DNA from: Bacillota bacterium
Lineage (GTDB): Bacteria > Bacillota > Clostridia > Acetivibrionales > DSM-1351
Reading direction: 5' to 3'
Length of the DNA: 64,000 bases
Assembly (NCBI GenBank): GCA_023390335.1
Contig: JAEWCZ010000066.1
Span: 620,001 to 684,000 of the forward strand
The notes under the pieces are model-generated. The model saw only the letters and a list, made by a program, of their open reading frames with translations. It searched no databases and was not told the origin of the DNA. Positions 44,510 through 54,200 of this stretch are shown piece by piece (position 1 is the first letter of the stretch; every line of letters begins with the position of its first letter). A program made the translations under genes and the position numbers.

Positions 44510-45304
44510 ATGAATATTTTTGTAAGAGAATTGAAGGCAAACAGAAAAGCCTTAATTATATGGAGTGTTTGTATGTTTTTATTGATACTGAGCGGTATGG
44601 GAAAATATACAGCTTATTCCTCCGGTGGGGCTGGCAGTGATGTTTTTGACAAAATGCCATATACCTTGAAGGCACTATTGGGAATGGGTTCTTTTGATGT
44701 TACAACAATCGGCGGTTTTTTTGGTATGATGTTTGTGTACATTGAGCTTGCAGTGGCTATACATGCAGTTCTGCTGGGAAGTGGAATAATCGCAAAAGAG
44801 GAAAGGGATAAAACTACGGAATTTTTGATGGTGAAACCTGTATCACGTGCAAAGGTAATTACGTCAAAGTTTTTTGCAGCTTTTGTAAATTTGGTGATTA
44901 TCAACCTGGTAAGCTTTGCTTCATCTTTAATGATGGTTAATGCGTATAACAAGGGAGAGGACATTACAGGTAACATTGCAGTGTTTTTTGTGAGCATGTT
45001 TATTGTTCAGCTTGTATTTTTGTCATTAGGCGCAGTTCTCGCTTCTGTAATGAAAAAACCAAAAGCTTCAGGGTCAGCGGCAGCAGGAATACTTATGGGA
45101 AGCTTTATTGTAGCCAAGATTACTGATTTGACAGATAAAGTGAACGTAATTAATGTGCTTTCACCCTTTAAATATTTCAATTACAAGAATATGGTTGACG
45201 GAAAGGGTATTGACGTTACAATAGTATTTTTGTGTATTGTACTTGTCGCAGTTTTTGTAAGCTCAACATATTTATTTTACAAGAGCAGAGATTTGAAAGT
45301 TTAG
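44510..45304 (+). CDS. ABC-2 type permease, second subunit
   Basis: A 264-residue paralogue of the preceding permease. It has six hydrophobic segments and the matching cytoplasmic element KEERDKTTEFLMVKPVSRAK. AAAGGAGG precedes the ATG. It ends the TetR operon; no strong terminator follows, so some read-through to the esterase gene is possible. Confidence 0.88.
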   Translation: MNIFVRELKANRKALIIWSVCMFLLILSGMGKYTAYSSGGAGSDVFDKMPYTLKALLGMGSFDVTTIGGFFGMMFVYIELAVAIHAVLLGSGIIAKEERDKTTEFLMVKPVSRAKVITSKFFAAFVNLVIINLVSFASSLMMVNAYNKGEDITGNIAVFFVSMFIVQLVFLSLGAVLASVMKKPKASGSAAAGILMGSFIVAKITDLTDKVNVINVLSPFKYFNYKNMVDGKGIDVTIVFLCIVLVAVFVSSTYLFYKSRDLKV

Positions 45305-45424
45305 AACTAGATTTAATTTTATAAAAATATTGTATAAATAGGAGGAATTTGTAAATATTTTGTAGAATCTACAAATTGAAATACTAAATCAATGTCATAA
45401 CCTAAATACGGAGGCAGAGAAATT

Positions 45425-46354
45425 ATGAATTTTGAAACTGATTATAGGCAGTTTGTAGATTCAGTGGAACCGTTAAGCTCAATTCAGGAGAAGGATTGGA
45501 CATTTTACGAACAATGTGGACTAGAGTATCCGTTTCTTTATGCCACACCAGATCCAAATCGTCAGGACTACTTTGCAAGGCCCTATAGTGAGGACCCGCT
45601 GCAAAGACTTGACATTCACCATTTAAAAACTCCAGAAAAAAAGAAGCGACCAGTTATTTTCTATATACATGGAGGTGGCTGGACAAATGAAGATAAAAGC
45701 AATACACGATTTGTAGCCCATGACTGGATAAAAAATGGATATACGGTTGTTTCTATAAACTATAGATTATCACCAAATGTGACACATCCTTCTATAATAG
45801 AAGACTGTGCTAAAGCTCTCAAATGGGTACAGGAAAACATACATGATTACGGCGGCGACCCCAATAGAATTTGTGTAGTAGGACATTCAGCAGGAGGACA
45901 TTTGGCGGCTCTTCTTGTTACGGGAGCTAAATGGCACAAAAAATATGATATAGATATTAACAAGGTTAAGTGCTGGATACCTATCAGCGGTATACACGAT
46001 TTTAACCTTCCGGAGAACTCCATGCCTCCTATGCTGAATGCAGCTATAATTGCAATGCTGGGGGGAGACGATAACAAAGTTGAATGTTCACCTGTTTCAC
46101 ATATAACAGGAAAAGAACCCCCTTGTCTGATATTGCATGGAGGAGATGACTGGCTGATTCCCAAAACAAATTCCATAGAATTACATGAAAAGTTAGTTGA
46201 AAAAAAGGCCAAAGATGTAAGGTTGTGCATTGTCAAGGGTTATGCTCACTGTAATATGATACTTGGGTTTGAAAAACCCGGGCATATACCTGCTGAATTA
46301 ATAAATGAGTATCTGGATGAAATGCTTACTACTTCGGAGGGTAAAAAAGCATAG
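45425..46354 (+). CDS. Alpha/beta-hydrolase esterase
   Basis: A 309-residue hydrolase of the hormone-sensitive lipase/kynurenine formamidase-like group. HGGGW (from H82) is the oxyanion-hole motif, GHSAGG carries nucleophile S155, and the Asp and His are expected in GGDDWLIP and GYAHCNM. There is no signal peptide, so it is cytoplasmic. The substrate is unknown; short-chain esters or acylated compounds are likely. A GGAGG site lies before the ATG and a terminator follows. Confidence 0.83.
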   Translation: MNFETDYRQFVDSVEPLSSIQEKDWTFYEQCGLEYPFLYATPDPNRQDYFARPYSEDPLQRLDIHHLKTPEKKKRPVIFYIHGGGWTNEDKSNTRFVAHDWIKNGYTVVSINYRLSPNVTHPSIIEDCAKALKWVQENIHDYGGDPNRICVVGHSAGGHLAALLVTGAKWHKKYDIDINKVKCWIPISGIHDFNLPENSMPPMLNAAIIAMLGGDDNKVECSPVSHITGKEPPCLILHGGDDWLIPKTNSIELHEKLVEKKAKDVRLCIVKGYAHCNMILGFEKPGHIPAELINEYLDEMLTTSEGKKA

Positions 46355-46375
46355 TGTAAAAAGAATACAGCGTAT

Positions 46376-46416
46376 AAAGGCATGCTAACTGTTTAATCGG
46401 TTAGTGTGCCTTTTTT
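46376..46416 (+). terminator. Rho-independent terminator after the esterase gene
   Basis: AAGGCA..CTAAC pairs with GTTAG..TGCCTT, followed by a run of T at 46411-46416. Confidence 0.75.
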
Positions 46417-46529
46417 ATGGACAATTTTTATAATCCGAAACAACTGAATATAAATAGAATAGTATTTATCCGATTATCAGCTCTTGTGTTGTAACTTTCA
46501 ACATATTTTTGAAAAATGGGGAGGATGCC

Positions 46530-46970
46530 ATGTTTGGATTTAACAAACCCGATATCAATTATCATATAGGTATTTATGTAAGGCAAAGCAGAGACGAAAA
46601 TGAGGAAAATATTGAAACTATTGAAACACAGAAAAAACTTCTTGCAGACTTTGTGAGAAAAAATAATTACGGAACTATCTATAAAACATATGTGGATGAC
46701 AATGTATCAGGCGCGGGCTTTGAAAGGTACGCTCTTGAAGAACTCAAAAAAGATGTATTGGCTTGCAACATAAACCTTGTGATTTTGAAGGACTTGTCAA
46801 GACTTGGAAGAAACAATGCTAAAACTCTGCTTTTTCTTGATTTTCTTGAGGAATACGGAGTGCGAGTAATTACTTCCGACGGCAGGTATGACAGCCTTAA
46901 GGACAATGAAACCGTTGGGATAGATACATGGTACAACGAGCAGTACATTATATCATGGATGTATTGTTGA
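46530..46970 (+). pseudogene. Truncated serine recombinase, N-terminal catalytic domain only
   Basis: A 146-residue remnant of a large serine recombinase. It has the catalytic serine in YVRQSRDE (about 21-28), KDLSRLGRNN (about 90-99) and the end of the resolvase domain. Family members continue for about 350 further residues (recombinase and zinc-ribbon coiled-coil domains). Here the frame breaks after the typical WYNEQYI and stops seven residues later. GGGGAGG is well placed for the ATG at 46530. It probably cannot recombine DNA, and marks past mobile-element activity beside the large secreted protein genes. Confidence 0.8.
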
Positions 46971-47130
46971 AAGCGGGAAGATGGAAGGGGTAGAGGGATT
47001 TTAGAGATTTGTAAAATGTAAGGAAAACCTATTAAAACATAAACAGAACATAATTGAAAGAGGTTGTCAATGATGGTAATATTATATAATCCATAGTTTG
47101 ACAAAACTCAATAAAAAAGGAGATTATGTT

Positions 47131-50100
47131 ATGTTTTTGCACAAAACGGGTAAGAAGATAATGGCATTGCTGCTGGCAATGGCTATTGTGTTATCGGGGA
47201 TTACTATAGTTGGAAATCCCGCAGTAAAGAAAGACTTTGTAAGGTTTGGGAATGAAGTTAATGCGGTTACGGCAATGTATTACTATACTCAATATTATAC
47301 CAAATTAGAAAATGGAGTAATTATTAGGAGTTACGTAAAGAAGTCCGATATTCTGGTTCCGGACGGAACTTATCCGGACGACGGGGTGCATACCGACGGG
47401 TATTGGTATGTTAAGGGTAACAAGGCGACTTTTGAAGAAAAGTGGACAGGAGTGGGATATACTCCCACAGGCTGTACTGAAACCAGTGTGGTAGGTATAA
47501 ATAATAAAATCTATGTATTTGGTGGAAGATTTTATGTTACTGGATGTACAGATGAATTAAGAGAATGTGACCTGTCAACCGGGAAATTTATACAAAAGGC
47601 TAGTGGTCCTCCTAGAAGAAGTGGGCATAATGCAGTGGTGATAAATGGTAAAATGTATATTTTTGGGGGGGCGAATAACTCCCAGTCTATGGTCTATTAT
47701 AAAGACTTGTGGGAATATGATCCTGCAACTGATAAATGGACAAAGAAAGCAGATGCCCCAACTACGGGAGGAATAACAGCCGCAGTTGTATTTAATGAGA
47801 AAATGTATATATTTTCAGGTTATAATCTTTTAATATATGATCCAGTTACAGACAAATGGGAGCAAAAAACTACAAATAATCATATTGGCTTAACAGCGGT
47901 AGTTATAAACGATAATATATACTTATATGGAACGTATGACTCTAAATCTAATTTTTTGGGAGAGTTGTGGGAATATGATCCGGCTGCAAATAATTGGACA
48001 AGGAAAAAAGACGGTCCGGTTGAATCAGTTCGACAGCAAGCTGTAGCATTAAATGGTAAATTGTATATATCCGGTGGTGAAGATAATAGTGGTCATCTTA
48101 CTAGCCAATTATGGGAATATGATCCGAAAATAGATACCTGGACCAAAAGAAAGTCACTATCATCCGGGTATATAAATAACTCAGCTACTGAAATGAACGG
48201 TAAAATGTATATTTATGGTGGCTGGGATGCGGGAAATAGTGGTTCATACGATTATAATAATGGATTATGGGAATATTCTATAAACTATTATCCTGTTTTT
48301 GAAGCTGTAACTCCAAAGCAAAATGAAGTGTTCTCCGAAGTAGACACAAATTTCGTTCCTCAAATTACTGTTTCTGATGAAAACAACGATCCTCTAACGT
48401 GTAAATACTACATAGATTCTGAAACAACCCCAAGGGATACTCAGTCCGTAAATAACACTACGGAAACTAAGCCGGTATCATTTAATCCAATTGACATGAG
48501 TTTACTGTCAGAAGGGACTCACACATTAACCTACGAGGTTACCGACGGCAGGACTACTGAACCGTTTACTCAGACTATCACTTTCAAAGTGGACAAGTCA
48601 GCTCCAAACCTTGGAGAAATTACGTGTTCATCAACAACTGATTCAATAACAATTACCGGCTCGGCCACAGATGGGATATCCGGACTTGCTACAGAACCTT
48701 ACAGATATACTATCGGTTCTGAGGTGTCTTCATGGATTGACTCGGGTACATACACCTCCCAGAATAATTTGACACCAAATACTCAATATCCTACAAAGTT
48801 TGAGGCAAAGGATGCAAAGGGACACATTTCAACCAGTTTACAAAATGTGTACACTAAAGCGACTGTTCCCACACTTGAAGTGAATAACCCAGCGTCTTAC
48901 GCTCTTGATATTGAAACTACCGACAATAATTCAGCTGCTACACAATATCAAATCAGTGTAAATAACGGTAATCAGTATGTAACCCAAGAAGGAACTCTAA
49001 CAGCGACTCCTGTTTGGATTACACTTACAAACAAAAAGGTTACTGTCACTGGCTTATCCCCTGAGCAAACCTATACCTTTATTGCAAAAGCAAGAAATGC
49101 TGAAAATATTGAAACTGTTGCCAGTTCTTCCGTTAGTGGGACAACCCTTATTGCACCTCCCGGTTCACCTGCAAATATTATTGCTACCGCCACAGATAAG
49201 ACCATAACCGTCTCATGGGATGCTTCCAATGGAGCTATAGGTTATGAGATTGAGGTGGATGGAATAGTTGCAAATACTGATACTGCCACTGTCTACACAC
49301 ATGTTGGTCTTAATCCCGGGACACCACATACATATAAGGTCAGAGCCAGAAATGCAGGAGGCCCCGGCAACTGGAGTGCACCAGTCACAAAATCCACACT
49401 TCCCGCTTCGCCGGATATACCGGTTAACCTTAATGCAGTACCTTTGAGTACCTCCGTTACTGTTACCTGGAACAATGTCTCAGGAGCAACCGGGTACGAT
49501 ATAGAAGTAGACGGAGTGCTGGTTAACAATGGCCCAAATACAAACTACATTCATAACAGCCTAACTCCGGGAACCCATCACTCATATAGGGTAAGAAGCA
49601 TTAATCCGGGAGGAAAGAGTGAATGGAGCGGGTATGTGAATACCACCACACTTCTTGATACAGTTACTGTACCGGTAAATATTTCAGCAACTCCGGCTCT
49701 AAACAGTATTACTCTCACATGGGACAAGGTAAGCGGAGCTTCAGGCTATGAAATATCAGTAGATGGAGCTGCATTTGACAATGGTACACGAACTACCTAT
49801 ACCCACAGCAACCTTGCACCGGGAACACAGCATGTTTACCGGGTAAGGGCAAAGAAGAGCGGGATAACAAGTGAATGGAGTGCTGCAATTGTTTCCGCTA
49901 CACTTACAAATGAATTTGGAACACCTTCAAATTTAAAGGCAAATGCAGATAATACTTCTATCGTATTGTCATGGAATCAGGTTGCCAATGCATCTGGCTA
50001 TGAAGTGGAAGTTGATGGTGCGGTTACCGATAACGGAGATGAAACCTCCTGTATACATAACGGATTATTACCCAATACAACCCACACCTACAGAGTAAGA

Positions 50101-51249
50101 GCGAAAAGTGACACAGAGGTAAGTGAATGGACAGAACCAATGACAGTTAGTACATTTTTACTCCAAACCCCTCAAGGTCTATCAGCAACCTCAGAAGAAA
50201 CCTCCATGACAATCAACTGGCAGCCTATTGAGGGAGCAACAACTTATGAACTTGATTTTGACGGTTCCATTATTACAGGAATATCAGAAACAACTTATTC
50301 AGCCGAAGGTCTGGAGCCAAATTCACAACATGAGATAAAAGTCAGGGCGATTAGTGAAAGTGGTACCAGTAACTGGAGCAATACATTAATCAAGTCTACT
50401 AAATTTACTTCCGGTAATGTACCAAAATTATCAGCAATAGCTAAAAAGACTTCAATATCAATAATGTGGAATAAAATTGATGGTGCTACATCCTATGATG
50501 TTGAAGCAGATGGAATAGTAACATCAAATGTGAATGCAACAACATTTACAAGCAAAGGTCTTCAGGCTGGGACAAAACATACCTATCGGGTAAGAGCCAA
50601 TAACAGTTCCGGGGCAGGAGAATGGTGCAGTCTGTTTACTGTTTCAACGCTTCCGCAAGGCCCGGCAATACCTTCCAATGTGGTATCTTCCTCTAATATG
50701 ACATCTATACTTGTTAGTTGGGATAAGGTTGCAGGTGCAGAGGAATATGAAATTGAGGTTGACGGAACAATTATTGACAACGGTACAGGAACAAGCTATT
50801 TACATAAAGGACTTTCCCCAGACACAACCCACACCTACAAAGTAAGAGCCAGAAGTGTTTCAGGCTGTAGTGAATGGAGTACCCCAATGATAATAAAGAC
50901 CCTGAATTCAGTACAGACATATGACATTACTTCATTGACAGGGGAAGAATTTGACCTGATTTTGTCCGGTTCAGACATTCAGGATTTAAACAAATATACA
51001 TTCTCGATTCAGTACGATACTAACGATTTTGATTTAATCGACCTTTGTGGCTTCACTCCAAAGACAGACACACAGGAAGGGGATATTTACGGCACTGATA
51101 TTACCGTAAAACAGGTAGCTCCCGGAACAATAGTATTTGTTAAAAACGGCTCTGCGCAGTCCTGGCAGGTATGGTCAGGTATTGTTAATAGTATAAGGCT
51201 CAGGGCAAAGCATGACGGCCCAGCTCAAATTACCTACACAATACAGTAA
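47131..51249 (+). CDS. Secreted Kelch-repeat and fibronectin type III protein
   Basis: A 1372-residue exported protein. It has a signal peptide (1 to about 36), then six to seven Kelch motifs (about 110-385, repeats of the form NGKMYIFGG...LWEYDPATDKW) that would make a beta-propeller. An Ig-like segment (390-490) and about eight fibronectin type III modules follow (579-1258, each with W..-GA-GYE-EVDG and THTYRVRA). A C-terminal beta-rich domain of about 110 residues ends it. No catalytic motif was seen, so adhesion or scaffolding is likely. AAAAGGAG sets the start at 47131. Only 24 bases separate it from the S8-RHS gene, which suggests one operon. Confidence 0.85.
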   Translation: MFLHKTGKKIMALLLAMAIVLSGITIVGNPAVKKDFVRFGNEVNAVTAMYYYTQYYTKLENGVIIRSYVKKSDILVPDGTYPDDGVHTDGYWYVKGNKATFEEKWTGVGYTPTGCTETSVVGINNKIYVFGGRFYVTGCTDELRECDLSTGKFIQKASGPPRRSGHNAVVINGKMYIFGGANNSQSMVYYKDLWEYDPATDKWTKKADAPTTGGITAAVVFNEKMYIFSGYNLLIYDPVTDKWEQKTTNNHIGLTAVVINDNIYLYGTYDSKSNFLGELWEYDPAANNWTRKKDGPVESVRQQAVALNGKLYISGGEDNSGHLTSQLWEYDPKIDTWTKRKSLSSGYINNSATEMNGKMYIYGGWDAGNSGSYDYNNGLWEYSINYYPVFEAVTPKQNEVFSEVDTNFVPQITVSDENNDPLTCKYYIDSETTPRDTQSVNNTTETKPVSFNPIDMSLLSEGTHTLTYEVTDGRTTEPFTQTITFKVDKSAPNLGEITCSSTTDSITITGSATDGISGLATEPYRYTIGSEVSSWIDSGTYTSQNNLTPNTQYPTKFEAKDAKGHISTSLQNVYTKATVPTLEVNNPASYALDIETTDNNSAATQYQISVNNGNQYVTQEGTLTATPVWITLTNKKVTVTGLSPEQTYTFIAKARNAENIETVASSSVSGTTLIAPPGSPANIIATATDKTITVSWDASNGAIGYEIEVDGIVANTDTATVYTHVGLNPGTPHTYKVRARNAGGPGNWSAPVTKSTLPASPDIPVNLNAVPLSTSVTVTWNNVSGATGYDIEVDGVLVNNGPNTNYIHNSLTPGTHHSYRVRSINPGGKSEWSGYVNTTTLLDTVTVPVNISATPALNSITLTWDKVSGASGYEISVDGAAFDNGTRTTYTHSNLAPGTQHVYRVRAKKSGITSEWSAAIVSATLTNEFGTPSNLKANADNTSIVLSWNQVANASGYEVEVDGAVTDNGDETSCIHNGLLPNTTHTYRVRAKSDTEVSEWTEPMTVSTFLLQTPQGLSATSEETSMTINWQPIEGATTYELDFDGSIITGISETTYSAEGLEPNSQHEIKVRAISESGTSNWSNTLIKSTKFTSGNVPKLSAIAKKTSISIMWNKIDGATSYDVEADGIVTSNVNATTFTSKGLQAGTKHTYRVRANNSSGAGEWCSLFTVSTLPQGPAIPSNVVSSSNMTSILVSWDKVAGAEEYEIEVDGTIIDNGTGTSYLHKGLSPDTTHTYKVRARSVSGCSEWSTPMIIKTLNSVQTYDITSLTGEEFDLILSGSDIQDLNKYTFSIQYDTNDFDLIDLCGFTPKTDTQEGDIYGTDITVKQVAPGTIVFVKNGSAQSWQVWSGIVNSIRLRAKHDGPAQITYTIQ

Positions 51250-51273
51250 AGGATAAAAAGGGGTGATACATCA

Positions 51274-54200
51274 GTGAAAAAAATACGAATTGCAATATCA
51301 AGAATTCTTGTTGTGGCCATGTTTATAACAAATATACTCGTATATTTACCGTCGCTAAGCTTTGCAGCAGGAAATAGTAATGAAAAAGCTGATAAAAAAA
51401 CTGTTGCTATGGTTCACCATGAAAAAACTGAAATTCTGGTTAAATATAAAAGTAGCTTAAATCAGGACAAGGTTAAAAATAACCTGAAAAAGAAAGTGAA
51501 GCTCAAAAAGCTTAATGTAAAAAAGAAATATGAAAAAAATAAGATTGATTTACTGGAGATAGACGCAAAGGATGATATATCCCAAGTAGTTGATGAGCTA
51601 AAAAAAGACCCTGACGTTTTGTATGCACAGCCAAACTACAAACTCAATATCATGTCCGCTCCTTCAGACCCGATGTTTGAACATCAGTGGAGTCTTCAAA
51701 ACAACGGTCAGGAAACAGAAGGGCAACTGGGGAGAAACGGAGTGGATATAAATGCATTAAATGCATGGAATCTGACTCAGGGCTCTTCCTCGGTTGTAGT
51801 AGGACTTTTGGATACGGGTGTGGACATCAGCCACACTGACTTGAAAGACAACATATTTGTTAATTCCAAAGAAATTCCGGGCAACGGAATAGACGATGAC
51901 AATAACGGATATATAGATGATATTAATGGTTGGGACTTTGTAAATTCAGATAAAACCGTATATGATGATGCAACATTAGACTTTCACGGAACACGTGTTG
52001 CGGGAATAATTGCAGCAGAAGCAAACAGTGAGGGAATATGCGGTATTGCACCAAAAGTAAAGGTATTGCCATTAAAGTTTATTAACGGAAACTGGGGCTA
52101 TACTTGTGATGCAATAGATGCAATAGAATACGCAATGAAAATGGGCGTCAAAATAATAAACTGTAGTTTTGGCGGCACTGATGACAATTTTGCACTAAAA
52201 GATACCATGTCAAACAGCGGCATCCTGTTCATATGTGCTGCCGGAAACAGGGGAGCTGACGTTGCAGTATCCCCGGTATATCCCGCATGCTTTGACATTC
52301 CAAACGTGTTATCCGTAGCTTCCATAGATAGCAAAGGAGTACTTTCCCCATATTCAAGCTATGGTAACAAAATACATGTAGCGGCTCCGGGAGTAAATAT
52401 TCTAAGTACTACACCCGGAAACACATATGATTATTTTACCGGAACATCGGCAGCCGTTCCTTTTGTAACGGGTATTGCAGCACTTTTGCAAAGTTATGTG
52501 CCAAACCTGACCATAACACAGATTTCCCAACGTATAAAAGAAAACGTGGTATCCTGCACAAACCTGAACGGAATGGTTACTACAGGGGGAAGAGTAGATG
52601 CGTATGCTGCCTTGACAAATACAAAACCGGAACCGGATACATATGATGGCCCCGGAAATGACAACAGTACTGTTCCAGCAGGACAACAGGGCGGTAATAT
52701 TGACACTTGGTACACCATGGATCAACTTGCGAAAATAAAGGAAAAGCTCCATTATGGGGAATCAGGTGTGAATCCCGCATCAGGAAACTTCTCGGTTACA
52801 GTAAATGATATGAGTGTGCCAGCACCGGGTTTTCAGGTAAACATATCACGTACCTACAACTCCAGAAGTGATGTCAGCAAAGAATTTGGCAGAGGCTGGA
52901 CCTTTGGTTTTACCGGAAGAGTTGAGGGGACGGAAGTTGTAGATGTTTCACTTCCAAACGGAAGCTGTGAGCGATTCAGGTTAAATGGAAATGTATATGA
53001 GCCGGAGGAATCCAGAAGTAAATTTGTAAAAAATGCAGACGGTACATATACCTTGACTACCCCGGATCAATATAAGTATACCTTTAATACCAACCGTTAC
53101 CTTGTAAAAATGGAGGACAGAAACGGAAATGCCATAAATATAACTGTTGATGGCAGCGGAAAAATAACCAAAATAACCGACACTGTGGGCAGAACTTTTA
53201 CTGTCGGCTACGGAGCAAACGGACTGGTACAAAAAATTACTGACCCGGAAAATAGGGCGGTAGTATATGAGTATGACGCTAATAACAGATTGTCAGTGGT
53301 TACAGACCCTATGGGCGGTAAGATGAGGTACTTTTACGATACATGGGGATATCTGAATCAGATACAAGACCATAATCAAAAAGTAGTTGAGAAAATCACA
53401 TATAATCATGCAGAAGGCGAAAACCAGCACAAGGTATCAGAGGCAACAGATTCTCTGGGAGATACAGTTAAATATGCCTATGACATGACAAATAAAAAAA
53501 CTACCATTACCGATATAAATGGAAGGGTATCTTCCTATTGGTTTGATTCTTCGTTCTACACCACCCGAGTGCAGGACCCTGACGGAAAATCCAGTTATAC
53601 TGAATATTTCCAAGACGGAGGCAAAAACAAATATGGTGATGTAAAATCTCAAACGGACCGTAATGGAAATAAAACTCAGTACGAGATTGATGCTAGAGGT
53701 AATGTAACCAAAATTATCAATCCTGACGGAAGTACCCAAATAAAAGAATATGATGAAAAAAACAATGTAATCAAGGAAGTAGATGAGTGCGGAAAAACAA
53801 CCTACAGTGTTTACGATGAAAACAATATAAACCTGATAAAGAAGGTACAACCCCTTAACGGAACAGATATATACGACGGAACAAATAATACAGGTTTTGC
53901 AGTAACCTCCTACCAATATTATACAGGAGAAGAGTCTGGTTCATCTGCAAAAGGATTATTAAAAAGTGAAACCGACCCTGAAGGAAATACTACCACATAC
54001 ACCTACAACACTTATGGTGATGTAAAAACTGTATCTGATCCGGAGACCGGCAAAGTTACAACTTATGAGTACAACCTCATAGGTTGGAAAACCGCACAGA
54101 TAAGCTCAAAGGGCAACAGAACAGAATTTGCTTACGACAAAAACGGTCAGTTAATTAAAACCACAACAGTAAGCTCAAAAAATGAAACCCAAAGAACTGT

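Noticed and set aside
45353..45376. Small inverted repeat TTTGTAGA/TCTACAAA before the esterase gene
   Set aside because: It is short, overlapping in the centre and without a promoter or regulator relation that I could see; likely chance in AT-rich DNA.
49160..50910. Tandem repeats in the FN3 region as a CRISPR or satellite array
   Set aside because: The similarity is at protein level, with about 270-base modules and diverged DNA; it reflects repeated fibronectin domains within a gene.
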